This document shows positions 35,069 to 45,984 of a DNA stretch of 64,000 nucleotides, piece by piece. The stretch covers positions 9,088,990 through 9,152,989 of the forward strand of contig OY720102.1 in the NCBI GenBank assembly GCA_963082875.1. The letters run 5' to 3'. Made by a program: the position numbers and the translations under genes. The notes below the pieces were generated by a model. That model saw nothing but the letters and a program-made list of their open reading frames with translations, was not told the origin of the DNA and did no database searches. Numbering within the stretch: the stretch's first letter is position 1; each line of letters opens with the position of its first letter. Source of the stretch: Corella eumyota. Its lineage: Eukaryota > Chordata > Ascidiacea > Phlebobranchia > Corellidae.

Positions 35069-38000
35069 ATGAACAAGTTAAGTTTAAGTTTATTGATTTT
35101 GAGTTTATATGTTGTAAATGGACAACAATGTTTTATAAAATTAGAAAATGGGCGTCTATGGTTTGCATACAAGAATGTAGAATATCATTTCAGTTTAAAT
35201 AAGGTAAGCCACGCAACAGCAGTCACAAAATGTTCAGAAATGAACTCAAAGTTGGCAACCCCCAAGACATCTGGAATCCGTGATTTTATAAAACAAAGCA
35301 TAAGAATAAAATTACTTTTGGGTATTAATTTTAATTTGTTTATTTATTGTTATGTTTTATAAAACTTATTTTATCAAAAGTTTAAAAATTGGAGATTAAT
35401 GACCTTTTGTTTTTACCAAGGCAGTATTGCTTTTGAAAGCTGTGTTATTGCTATCCGTTCATATAACCGAAAAACTATTTAACTAAATGTATATTTTCCC
35501 TAAAGTCAATTTTCAAAATTATTAAAAAATGTCTGATTGTAGGTAAACTGGCGTTTCCGGGTAATTGTCGTTTCTGTAAAATAGTTTTTAATCGTATGGC
35601 AATTATTTGTTTTTCACTTCGTCGGACTCTTAAAGTGTTTTATCCAGCCCGTACAATTTTTCTACATTAAACATGTATGTAAATAGCATATTTAAAACTA
35701 TTGTTATATTTACTTAACTTTTACAATATTAGGTCATAATTTTTTTTACTGGATCGGCCTAACAAGAACCAACCAAGCTAATAAGGATTCCTCGTTTAAG
35801 TGGAACGACGGAACAACTTTGCGGAGTAACCAATCTGACTGGAATGGTGGTGAACCTAACGGGGGACCAAAGGGAGCTACTAACTATACAATAATTCTAA
35901 TTTAAGTAGCTTTGAATTAAGATATCAACTAAAACAATATTTCGAATTAAAGTAATCGCTTGTTATCATTTACATAATTTTAGTTTACCGCAATGTTAAG
36001 GCTAACATTTAAATATTAAATTGGTTTAAAAAATCTGGGTAGATTTTGGTTCACACTGATCGTTGTTAAGTTGTGTTTGTTAATTTAATAAAAATTATAA
36101 AAGAACTAAATAAAAGAATTATGACAAAATATATTTTCAACAAAAACAGCTACAAACCAAACAACGGAGTTACTAACGGCTCAACACCAATGTCAGGTTA
36201 GTAATGTAGCTTATTTTGAATATATCCGCATAAGCTAACTATAAATTTAATAAACAAATAGTTTTTTTTGAAATTGATTTAATAATGAAAATGTTATTTA
36301 TTTGCTGTCAAGCTTTGGCGTATTTTTCCTCCCTATTTAAATAATAAGTTTCAATGCTTTTTAACTATAACTAGTTTATCGAATTTGCGGTTTATATTTT
36401 GTTCGTTTTTAAAAACAAACAGTTAGGCAATTTCGTTCTGTTGAACGGACGCCACCTAATAAACATGGATTTCGACTTAACTTAAATTCAGCGTTTATTT
36501 CCGTAAGAATTAGCCAGAATTTTATATTCTTGTAAACAACCAACAACTAAGGACAGTTCTAAAAATTAAAATTAATGAATTCGCTAGAGTACTATCAAAC
36601 AAATTTTACAAACTTGATTTTTTTTAAATACAAGCGTAATATATTTATGATGTAACGACGACTTTTAATCTAGATGAACCTTCCGTTGATAACAGGGTTG
36701 ATAGGTATCGTAACATTCCTCTCCATTTTTGGCAATTTCTATTTACTCTGCAAATGGAAAAGCAGTAAGTACACTGTAATACGTTCTTTATGGATTTTGA
36801 TGTAAGGTAATATTTACAGCTAATCGTAAAATACAATTTCCTTTTAATGTCATATGTGCGAGCTACGTGTTAACATCGCCAACGCGAATAGGATGACGTT
36901 GTTTCAATTTGAACTTTAAAAATTAGTAAATCTAAGCTAAGGCCAGTATGCCAGACCATTGGATAATATACTAATTTTATTTCCATATCTCCTTAAGGAA
37001 TAGGTTTTTATTTTTTATCGGGTAAGGGTGTTCGGTTTGGAACATGTTCGAGTTATCTGTGAATGCCGCGCTTAAGGGCGAATAGCGTGATATTGGTGCG
37101 GCTCGTGCCCGAAACCTTTCGGCTCGTAGTCTGACGCCATGACAGGTTCACCTTACTACCGAACTGGATAAAATTCTAATTATTGTTCCATGAGCGGTTA
37201 GTATTTTTATTACCTCAAGTGGTGATGTCAGTGTGTTAACTAAAAAGCTAAACATAGTCCTGTGAAATATTAAAGCGTAGTAAGTTTATGCATTTTGTAA
37301 ATCTTGGTTTAAATTGGAATAAATTTGCAGGCAAACCAGAAAATGGAAATGCAGAAGTGGTCTCAGGTAATTTTTAACATTTTATGTTACTAATGACTAC
37401 AACATGTTATCCTGGTACACTTTATGATTATACTTGCTTTAAACGCGAAATGTTAAGACTGTAAATCTTGTTGAATTTTTTGCAAACCGTGTTGTATATT
37501 TTAATAAGAATAATATTTGGTAAAAGCTAGTTCGTTATAACGTTAACTACTGGATAATAAACTACAATAAGAACTCTTTTTTACTTTCTCCTAATCATTA
37601 TTAAAATTGAACTATGCACACCTAACAGTTAAGTTTTACTACCTTTAAAAAACTACATGTAAACGTCAGGTTTAAGTATGATCAGTATGCCATTGCTTTT
37701 AAAATACTTAGGATACATGGTTTTATAACTAAATTTTATTTTAAAAATAATTTATTTTGCAGCTAAACCAGTTTGTTAACACGTCAAATTTTAAAGCAGA
37801 TTGCATTTACAAGCAGTTCTTACATGTCTTTATTTTTCCAATACTTTTTATTAAATTTTAATTTATTTTGCAGCCGACACAGTTGATGGATATGTAGAAG
37901 CTGTTGCACGTAAGTTTATTATAATTTTTTTTTAATGTAACACTTATAATGCAAAGGTATAAAAGTGTGTAAATAAGCAATTTTTATTTAACCTAAATGT

Positions 38001-38263
38001 TTAGTTTTTTGAAAAACTTTTTTAATTTTTAAAATGGGACTGGTTTTGATTTTAGTTCGTTTGTGTGTCAGCGAGATACAATGCATCTAATGCAATCACT
38101 TCCTTATATTTATTGAACACATTGTTATCTTCATATAGTACATCACAAAAAAATAAAAAAAAGGTTTTTCCTTATAGCGTTTAGCTGCCCAATGAATACA
38201 TAAACTAAATTTTATTTTTTTACAGACAATCAACAAAACGTTTACATGAATTCTCGTAATTGA
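35069..38263 (+). CDS. C-type lectin-like receptor with mini-exon cytoplasmic tail
   Basis: Exon 1 (35069-35321) encodes a signal peptide (MNKLSLSLLILSLYVVNG) and the first part of a C-type lectin-like domain. Exon 2 (35733-35905) continues it with FYWIGLTRTN, FKWNDGTTL and WNGGEPNGG, the typical WIGL and EPN-type calcium/sugar-site region. Exons at 36150-36196 (stalk, with an NQT site), 36674-36764 (about 21 hydrophobic residues then CKWKS, one membrane span), 37331-37366, 37874-37909 and 38226-38263 follow with matching phases (1-0, 0-1, 1-1, 1-1, 1-stop). The tail holds DGYVEAV and QNVYMNS. The C-terminal third of the lectin domain, with its last cysteines, was not found: exon 2 runs into a stop at 35903-35905 with no good donor. 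So it may be a pseudogene, or an exon was missed. Exon joins are predictions. Confidence 0.6.
36426..36556. repeat. Dispersed repeat, copy 2 (within intron)
   Basis: Similar over about 130 bp to 30818-30953. It lies in the predicted intron before the membrane exon of the lectin gene. Confidence 0.7.
37763..37783 (+). other. Possible alternative mini-exon with early stop
   Basis: TTTATTTTGCAG precedes CTAAACCAGTTTGTTAA. In phase 1 this gives A-K-P-V-C-stop. The start resembles the mini-exon at 37331 (GCAAACCAG) and the acceptor context matches the one at 37874 (TTATTTTGCAG). It may be a duplicated exon that, if used, yields a receptor without the tyrosine motifs, or a dead copy. Confidence 0.35.
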
Positions 38264-38269
38264 AAATAC

Positions 38270-39595
38270 ATAAAAACTGTTATTTTTTTGGAAGTATTTA
38301 TATTTTGTTTATGTGTAGATTTCATTGCCTTTTAAATGTGAGAAATTGTGCTTGGTATAAACTCGCAAGTTATTCCCTATGATGTTTTTGTCGAGGCAAA
38401 AGTAGCGCCTGGCAACAACGGTAAAGCAAAGAACTTTATCCTCAAGGTCAACGGGGTAAAAAAGAGTAAAGATCGGGGCTACAAAAAAAACAAAAAATTA
38501 CATTGAAAGTAAACAAACGCTACCAACTGGTCACATTGGTTTTTACCCTAGACTTACGTCAACCTACCTATACGCCCGTTTAATTTTTGTGAATAGCGAC
38601 ACGGTAATCTGTTAAACTAATTGGGCCAACTTTTAAAGCTTAGGTTTTCCTGTTGGTAAATTACGATGTAATGTAATTAAAACTTTTTGGGTGTTTGTGG
38701 TTATTAAGCAAATTAAAAGTAATTTATAATCATTTTTTTTAACTTAAACCTTTTAAAATCGTTTAAATATTTCTAAACATGCAAATTGTATAAATTTAAA
38801 AAAAAATTAGTGCATATACATATTACATCAATTACAAAATAGTAACTGGAATTTATTTTTAAGTTAAAATAGAATATTAAATTTTTTAAACAAATAAGTT
38901 TTGTGTTTCACCAAAAATTAAATTGGTCAAAGTATGGGAAAAAGTGGCAGAGGTGGAGAAAGGGCAGAAATTGTGTGAGTGGAAAAAACGGAGGAGAGGG
39001 AATAGGAGTTTAAGTGCTGGGAGAAAAGGAGAAGGTCGGGTGGATAGTAATTGCAAATATAATAGCCAAATATATATTATCAATGTTAAATAAAAACTTT
39101 TATTTAAAAGAAAACGAAAACATAAAATGCAAGAAGGAAAGGTAATTTAAACCTTAATAAAATGACAATGGAGCTATCAATACAAGTTTAAAACATAAGT
39201 TAATAAAGTCCAATTAGCAACAACGGTTATCAAATGGAAACGCTAGTAAGTAATGAGATAAGAAAGCAATTATGACGTCATCAGTAAGGGAGGAGGGGCA
39301 ACAATATGAATCATTACCTGAAGCAAATAAACGACTTGAAAAAAACAAACGTTAACAACTGTATTTAATAACAATATTCTACAATAAAAAATTATTGGAA
39401 TCATAATTGTAAATATCTAAAGGGGGCACCTACTCACATTGTAGTGCGCGCAAGAAAAATTCGGATTGTTGCTTGTGGGAAAAGCGATTTATAATATTTA
39501 GGAAATAACAACCTCAACTTTGGTGACTTAATTCTGGCAGTTAATTTTTATTGGAAAGTTAATTGGAACATTTGGAAAACTTTACCTGTTCTGGT
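38270..39595. other. Intergenic region
   Basis: Downstream of the lectin gene. It has a purine-rich tract at 38930-39045 whose complement gives a meaningless Pro/Phe/Leu/Ser-rich frame. No gene. Confidence 0.5.
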
Positions 39596-39602
39596 TTAAG
39601 CC

Positions 39603-39673
39603 GTGTTACTGGGGATCGAATCCAGGATCTCCTGTTTACAAGACCGGCGCTTTTCCAATAAGACATAACGCCT
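39603..39673 (-). pseudogene. tRNA-Thr (TGT) pseudogene
   Basis: On the minus strand GGCGTTATGTCTTATTGG, AAAGCGCCGGTCTTGTAAAC and GGAGATCCTGGATTCGATCC follow the tRNA-Thr-TGT consensus. The acceptor stem has two mismatches and the anticodon stem one, so it is probably inactive. The B box (GGATTCGATCC) remains good. Confidence 0.65.
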
Positions 39674-39679
39674 TTTGCG

Positions 39680-40565
39680 GAAAGAAGTGTATTAGATGCA
39701 CAATAAAATATAGAAAGTAAAATCAACATTTTTTAAATTAAATATGTTTTATTTTTTTCGTCGACAATTTGATAGATTAAAAGCTAATCAACTTGTGCAA
39801 ATTTGATAATTCCTTTTTAGCGCTTTTAAAGAACAAATATTTTTTTGACCTGCCTCAAAAATATAACATTGCATTTAATGTGTTTTATTTCGATTTTAAA
39901 ATGCCGCTTATGCGTTTATCCATTTCGTACTTATCTCGCACCAAGTTCAGTATATCACAAATTTACTTACAAGACGATTATCAACACAATCGAGCAACCA
40001 AACACAACCATTCACCAGGCTGTTCACTATGCGACTCCTTATACAATTCATTTCTTACAGTTTAACTTACAAGTCACGTAAAACAGCCTACAGAGGACAA
40101 GGTTTGCCCACGTGACTAAGGGGGCACAAGGGACTAAGGACAGATAACAAGTTACCGTAAACATTAAACTGGCAGATTTTTTACAAAATTCCATTGATAA
40201 GTGTCTGCTATGTTACCTTTATTGATTGCTTTTGGCCAAAAATTTCACCACCAATACATAATTTGGATTTAAACTTGACCTATATTGGTAATAAAAAAGC
40301 AAGCAAAAATAAGTACTTTATTAAAATGGTGAACTAATAGAAATCTGTTACATAAAATTTTTTTTTAAAATAAGTTAGCTTTACTAGAAAACTTACGTTT
40401 ACCTTTTAACTTGCCTACTTTTCAAGCCAAACACAATTATCTTATCAAGTTAATGTACACTTAATTTTAATGCCTGCTGCTTGTGCAAAGATAAATTACA
40501 GTCAAATTTGCAATTCGTAACGCTGGTAATCCACTTATAAATAAATGCTCGTTTCTTTATGACTA
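39680..40565. other. Region without recognisable genes
   Basis: Overlapping open frames at 39793-40081 show no known motif. Nothing else is seen before the SINE/hAT locus. Confidence 0.45.
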
Positions 40566-40583
40566 GGTACACCAGCAGCGTGG

Positions 40584-43458
40584 CATAAGCGCCGACTTCG
40601 TATAAATTTACGGGGGGCGGGGGATTTTTATGACGTCATTAGACAGCGTATAAATAAAAGGAATTATAGCGAAATAAAAAGCCTTGTGTGTAAATTAGAG
40701 ATTAAAAAAGTATCAAGAATCTATGCGCGTCATTTTAAAAACAGATGTATAATACTCGCTAAGAAATATAGTTCTATTCGGCTGTTTTTACTAATTACTT
40801 TTTATTTTTTCAAAACTAAAAAAACAACAAAAAATTAAAAAAATGGTACATTTTATACTCAAAAAACACTTAAAACAAACAAAAACACATTAACGATAAG
40901 CAGGTTTGCTTCATGCAAACGCGTTTTTTCGAATGTCATTTTTTGAAATAAATTCATTTATTAGTTCAGTTTTGTTTAATTTGTCCACAATTTCTTTATG
41001 TGAAGATAAAACACATGCATGATTAAGACGTTTTTGCGTCATTGTTGTTCGTAGATAGGTTTTCACTCTACGCAAAGTACTAAACGAACGTTCAGCTTCA
41101 CATGATGTGCAGGGCAAAGTTAAATAAAGTTTTAAAATAGTGGCAATGTTTGGAAAAAATGCTTGAAGAGAGTCAGTATCACGAAACAACTTTGTTAAAT
41201 TTTCAGGTGTAACCACATCGTCCAAACCTTTGTGTATTTTGTAAGATTTAAATTGGGTAATTTCCGTAGCAAGGGCGTCATATTGTAAATCAGGAAATCC
41301 TTTTTCCACTTCTTTAGAAATTTGTAAGTTGCCCGACAGTAGATTTTCCATAGTTTCTACTGTTTGTAAACTGTCGGCTTCGTACCGAGTTAAAAGGGAA
41401 GAAGAAGCGCAAGTTAAAATGTCTACATATATTTTTTTGTAATAGTCTTCAACAGTGGTTGTATCATTGGAAGATCGGCAGCGACTTATTCTAATAGAAG
41501 GTAGATTTATTTTTAAACACACTGCAGCTTCTTTGACACTATTAAAAAACTCACTTGCGTTTACGATAGAACCAGCGTCGGCAGATATAACATCAATCAA
41601 ATTCCCCAGTAACGACTTGCATTTTCCAATCGAAATACCCTTTTTTTGTATAACGACATGTACAGGATTAAAAGAAATTAGTAAACGTTGGAATAAACGA
41701 ATCATAAAATATGTAGAAAAAGTTTCTAACAACGATAGTAGTGACCTGGCCTTATTTTTTGTCAATATATCAGCGTCGTTGGTTTTTGACACTTCATGCA
41801 GCCAATCAAGTATTCCTTCATAATTTTGCAAGAAGGCATTAACAGCAGGAAGGCGCAAAACCCAACGAGTTGGGCAAAGGGGTCGCAGTGTTAAAGTATG
41901 CTCTTCGTTACCCAACACAAATTCCTCAAACATTGCAAGTCGTTTGGGCGAGCCTTTAATAAATTTTACAGTGGCATTTAAGGCATTTAATGCGTTCATG
42001 CCATCATGACTTGCGTTAAAAGCATCTTGCACTACCAAGTTAAGTTGGTGACCTGCGCAATAAACATAGGAAGCCAGTGGGTTTTCCTCCTTAAACAAGG
42101 CCTGCAAACCCCGCAAATGGCCTCTCATATTAGCTGCGCCGTCATAGGCTTGTCCTCTACAATCACGAATATCAATCCCCAACGAGAGCAATGCGGACTT
42201 AATTACAATAAACAATGATTTTGCATTGGTCTTAACGACACAGTGCATTCCTAAAAAATCTTCGTAGATGTTGTAGGACGAATCCACATAGCGAACACAA
42301 ATAGAAAGTTGTTCTTTGCACGACAAATCGGTCGTTTCATCAGCAATCAGGCTAAAGAATTTTGCATTTTTAACCCTTTGCACTATCACACGCAATACTT
42401 CATGGGCGCACATTTCCAAAATTTCATTTTGTATGTCGTGGCTCATCCATTTATACCTATAATGTCTATCAAGCCAGGTTTTGACATGCGAACTGTGGCC
42501 TTTTAAAACATTCATAAAAACTTGAAGATTTGAACTTTCATCTGTGTGGCCTCTTAATGCTTGTCCTTGGCGTGCTAAATTTAAAATAACATCGAAAATT
42601 GCATCAAGCGCCTTTCTATTTTCTGCATTAGTTTTGTTTGTGATTAAACGCATTTTGCCAATTAAATCAGTGCCGCTTTTTCCTGAGTTAAATATTTTTG
42701 AAGTGTGACAATCTTTGTGGTATGTACTAGTAGCATGTTTGTCAAATGCATATTTTCCCTTTTTCCAGTTTCTGTACCCGGTAATCCATATGCCACCCTT
42801 AGCCTGAAGTATTCGCTTCGTATTTTGAGATACCTTCCCAGTTTGAAATGCCCACGTACATATTTCGCATTTTGCTACATCCAGAAGCTCGTCGTATAAA
42901 ATCCAAGGATGATCTTTTTTCCAACTACTTTGAAATTTTCTATGATCAACACTTTTACCGAGGTTTGATGAAGTCGAAGGTGCAGTACTACCAGTTTCTT
43001 CTATTAAATCTTGCGACTCGTCTATTTGTATTTCTGAATCTACTACATTTTGTTTCAATTTTTTTGGCAAAGGTGTAAAAAAAGAATCAATACGCTTGCT
43101 AGATTGTTTTTTAGACATGCTTTCTTTGCATAATACTGGTATAAAATGACTAAGTTTTATATTAAATTTTAAAAGTGGACAATTGCGTTTGGTCATTATA
43201 TTCAGAAACCCCGCTGCTCGGCTTGGCTTCTCACGCTGTGCATAATTACGCATTTCCATTAATCTTTCGATATTTTAAATGGCATTTATAAGTTACGCAC
43301 GAATTTTTAAAAACAATAATAAACAACGGGAATTAATATATTAACGCTTTTTGGTAGTTTAAATTACGTATTTTCCGTTTTTAGTCAGGGAAAGCCCCTT
43401 TAGCCTAAAAAACATGGGGGGCGGTGCCCCTCTGCCCCCCTAGAAGTCGGCGCCCCTG
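40584..43458 (-). mobile_element. hAT element, apparently whole, 2875 bp
   Basis: Ends: CATAAGCGCCGACTTC on the left and, reversed, CAGGGGCGCCGACTTC on the right (three mismatches in 16). Flanked by AGCGTGG on both sides (40577-40583 and 43459-43465): 7 exact bases of an expected 8-bp hAT duplication. The right flank is the body of a SINE, so the SINE was the target. The only long gene inside is the uninterrupted transposase. The open frame and the matching target duplication point to a recent insertion. Confidence 0.85.
40911..43118 (-). CDS. hAT transposase (TTF-finger / DUF4371 type)
   Basis: Intronless frame. It is open from 43259 (782 codons), but the likely start is the Met at 43118, which gives 735 residues beginning MSKKQSSKRIDSFF; this style of start is usual in such transposases, and the 47 residues before it look like translated leader. 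Domains: a TTF-type zinc finger (WILYDELLDVAKCEIC, then a His pair in DKHATSTYHKDC); DUF4371 with SLIADETTDLSCKEQLS (first catalytic Asp) and RGQAYDGAANMRG (second Asp); a long helical insertion; and the C-terminal dimerisation region with LPCTSCEAERSFSTLRRVK, holding the catalytic Glu in the CEAERSF segment. All expected catalytic residues are present. It resembles ZMYM1-like and other hAT-derived proteins of animals. SKRIDSFF also looks like a weak PCNA-binding (PIP) box, an inference only. Confidence 0.9.
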   Translation of the reverse strand: MSKKQSSKRIDSFFTPLPKKLKQNVVDSEIQIDESQDLIEETGSTAPSTSSNLGKSVDHRKFQSSWKKDHPWILYDELLDVAKCEICTWAFQTGKVSQNTKRILQAKGGIWITGYRNWKKGKYAFDKHATSTYHKDCHTSKIFNSGKSGTDLIGKMRLITNKTNAENRKALDAIFDVILNLARQGQALRGHTDESSNLQVFMNVLKGHSSHVKTWLDRHYRYKWMSHDIQNEILEMCAHEVLRVIVQRVKNAKFFSLIADETTDLSCKEQLSICVRYVDSSYNIYEDFLGMHCVVKTNAKSLFIVIKSALLSLGIDIRDCRGQAYDGAANMRGHLRGLQALFKEENPLASYVYCAGHQLNLVVQDAFNASHDGMNALNALNATVKFIKGSPKRLAMFEEFVLGNEEHTLTLRPLCPTRWVLRLPAVNAFLQNYEGILDWLHEVSKTNDADILTKNKARSLLSLLETFSTYFMIRLFQRLLISFNPVHVVIQKKGISIGKCKSLLGNLIDVISADAGSIVNASEFFNSVKEAAVCLKINLPSIRISRCRSSNDTTTVEDYYKKIYVDILTCASSSLLTRYEADSLQTVETMENLLSGNLQISKEVEKGFPDLQYDALATEITQFKSYKIHKGLDDVVTPENLTKLFRDTDSLQAFFPNIATILKLYLTLPCTSCEAERSFSTLRRVKTYLRTTMTQKRLNHACVLSSHKEIVDKLNKTELINEFISKNDIRKNAFA

Positions 43459-43739
43459 AGCGTGGTGTAGTGTAAGAACACTTGCTACACCACACATGAG
43501 GTCGTGGGTTCAATCCCCACAGATCTCATGTTGTAGCGCCCTTGAGTAAGGCGCTAGAAACGGTACAAACTCCTGCTGAGCCAATACTTAGTCAGCAGTA
43601 TAATTATCGGGCAATTATAATCTATAATATCTCAAGCTGCCACAGGCAACTCGAGTCGCGCATCCGACTTTCCCACATCGAGGATAAAAATATATAAAAA
43701 AAATATACGTTGGACTTAGTAATTAGTTTAATAAAAATA

Positions 43740-44120
43740 TTATTTTAAATAAGACAATAGTAAGTATGATAAAACCACTTTTATCTACAATTTATTTATC
43801 AAATAAATTTAGTTCTGTTTTATTGTAACTAAAAATTTAATAAATTAATATACGAGCTTAACGAATTTGGAATGACAACAGTAATATTATTATTGTAATA
43901 CGACAAAACATTTACACGGTTTGATTATAAAAGTTACGTTACAAACGTTACGGTTCTGACTAATTCTCGTTTTTGTTTGGGGTTGACGCCTGTTGTAACA
44001 AGAATAATTGTTGTATATGTCCGGTCAATGACTCCATAGCTTGGACTTAGAATTAATTGTAATAGGGTTATTAGAAGGGATTCTACAATATAATCAACCA
44101 ATTTGAAGGACAAAGTCTGT
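43740..44120 (-). repeat. LTR relic, same family as 57254-57880
   Basis: On the minus strand it shares TTGTAGAATC, TCATTGACCGGACA, ACAACAATTATTC, GCGTCAAC and CAAACCGTGTAA with the plus-strand LTR at 57254-57880, in the same order but with a central gap. It lies 3' of gypsy polymerase sequence on the same strand and so is probably that element's 3' LTR. Old and incomplete. Confidence 0.6.
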
Positions 44121-44289
44121 TTCATGCAAGATAAACATAAAAATTGTATTAACTTGTAAATTGTATCAACAGGACTTCCACCTTTTGCTTGGTTCATGAT
44201 TTATTTGAAGGTGATGTTAGTGATGATCTGGTATTGTTTATTAGCTACTTTATAATGATAAAGTGGTTTACCTATATATTATTAAATAA

Positions 44290-45205
44290 AATAATTTTAG
44301 GTCAAGAATTTCGTATTTGTTGTCGGAGGATCTGAGGTGCTGTAGTTCTAGGTCTGTTTTCTGTAAAGTTGCTAGTGCGCTAAAGTCCAGATTAGGTAAA
44401 TCGTCTAAGATTAAATTAACCTCGTTGCTTCTTGAAAGTGCGTCACAGATTACGTTTGTTTCTCCTTTTACATGTCTGAGATCGCAAGTGTACTGTAAAA
44501 TAAAAGCTTAAGAACATGCATGTTTTGAGTTAATGCTGCTGTGGAAAAAACTGACGTCCTTGAATAAAATACAAAATGTTTTACAGCCCAGAATAGTCCG
44601 GTGAGTTCCAGATCAAAAGCAGAGTAGTGCCTCTGTTTTTCACCAAAAGCTTTGCTATAGAAGGCTAGCGGTCGCCATTCATCTTTTACTAGTTGTGCTA
44701 TGTAAGCGCCCATAACGGTTTTGGCAGAATCTACTACTAGTTTAGTTTCTGCATTATGATTATTCCAGTAAACAATGTTTGGTTAATAATTGTCTAGCTC
44801 GTTCAAAAGAATGGTTAGATTGCGTATCCCATTTTAACATTGCATTTTTACTATTTTTGCCGAAAAGCAGTCCATATAATGATTTAAGTTCTATAGCCAG
44901 ATGTGGGATAAATTTTCCATAGAATTGTAGCATTCCCAAGAATCTTCTAAGTGTTCGTTGTCTAGTGGGTTTAATAAATTGGGTTTGGTTGTATGCCATG
45001 ACGATTAATAAGGTGACCCAAAAATACTATTTCAGGTTGACCAAAAAAATACATTTATCTATCGATAATTGACATCCATAGTCCTGTAATTGCGTAAAAA
45101 TTTGTCTTGGAGTTTGTTCATGTGTGGGTACATCTTTGGAAAACATAATAATATCGTCCATGTAAACAAATATGTTTTTGATGCCACGAAGAACCTTGAA
45201 CATAA
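44290..45205 (-). mobile_element. Ty3/gypsy polymerase fossil (reverse transcriptase to RNase H)
   Basis: Seen in order: the YMDD active-site region of reverse transcriptase (about 45155), the RT thumb/connection (RFLGMLQFYGKF), RNase H (AFYSKAFGEKQRHYSAFDLEL) and the ALSR-type end of RNase H. The integrase is missing and an LTR relic follows at 44120. Broken fossil with several breaks. A hAT fragment abuts its 5' side. Confidence 0.75.
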
Positions 45206-45209
45206 ATTT

Positions 45210-45540
45210 TTTCCATTTCTGTCATATTTTGAAATCCTTTAGCTATGGGTGAAGCGTTTACTAGAGCAGAATATCCAACGGGGCCCAATGTGGATTGGGT
45301 ATTTAGTTTTTTTGCTGCTAAGTGCGACGAGGAATTGCAATGTTTTTTCACACTATCGTGTTTAACTGTATAACTTCCTTGTACCCACGAGGGGTTATAA
45401 CTTTTCATGCATTTTATATTAGGCTCATTTGCTCGACATATATCGCAGGTAATTTTAACTACTTTAGCGGAAATCAAACTGCTTTTCCCATTTTAAAACT
45501 GTTGATAATTTTGCTGACACTGAAGACATTATAAACAGTA
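45210..45540 (-). pseudogene. hAT-like (ZNF862-type) 5' fragment
   Basis: Begins MSSVSAKLSTVLKWEK, then CDICRANEPNIKC, KHDSVKKHCNSSSH and ASPIAKGFQNMTEMEK, which follow the order of a TTF/BED-like finger (CxxC ... HxxSxxH) and the first helix of ZNF862-like hAT proteins. The piece ends at a junction near 45210 where gypsy polymerase sequence starts. About 110 of the usual 600-800 residues remain; the frame changes once near 45480. Confidence 0.6.
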
Positions 45541-45984
45541 TATAACTATGCTTACTAAATTTCAACATTATTGCGCAACAACTTAACAAATGAAATTTAC
45601 GCATTATTAGATCATAGAAATTATTGTTATTAAATGCCCTATAGTAACCTACATTTACACTGCGCGGGATATGCTTATTATTTACATTAAATTAGTTCGA
45701 AACCGGTTTAAAATAGATTCGTAATAATTCATAAATAATATACACAGATGTTTATTATCACCTGAACCATTTTTGGTTGATTAGCTATTTCTAATATATT
45801 TGTAAAAAACGATTCGCTAATTTCAAAAAACGGTTCGCTTTTAGCGAATAGCGACCCGTTATTTCGTTCCCTGAACTAAATGAGGCAAGTTCCAAATGCC
45901 AACATTGTATTTTATTATTTTTGTTCTTTTTCTGTTGTCTAATATGTAAGAAACAGAACGTTGATCAGTAATTATAATAAACGG

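Larger units (their letters stand above)
40571..43707 (+). repeat. tRNA-derived SINE, split by a hAT insertion
   Basis: The 3' and main part is 43459-43707: AGCGTGGTGTAGTGTAAG (A-box region), GTGGGTTCAATCCCCAC (B box), a conserved body (TTGTAGCGCCCTTGAGTAAG, then CTCCTGCTGAGC), a tail CGACTTTCCCACATCGAGGA and an AT-rich end. The first bases (…AGCGTGG) stand at 40571-40583, before the hAT element. Other copies: 54840-55083 and 21544-21620. The head is tRNA-like but too changed to name the parent. Confidence 0.75.

Noticed and set aside
38886-39083. Minus-strand Pro/Phe/Leu/Ser-rich frame
   Set aside because: Product of a purine-rich low-complexity tract on the plus strand; no motif or splice context.
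41455-43078. Five plus-strand frames of 64-122 codons
   Set aside because: All are antisense shadows of the hAT transposase.
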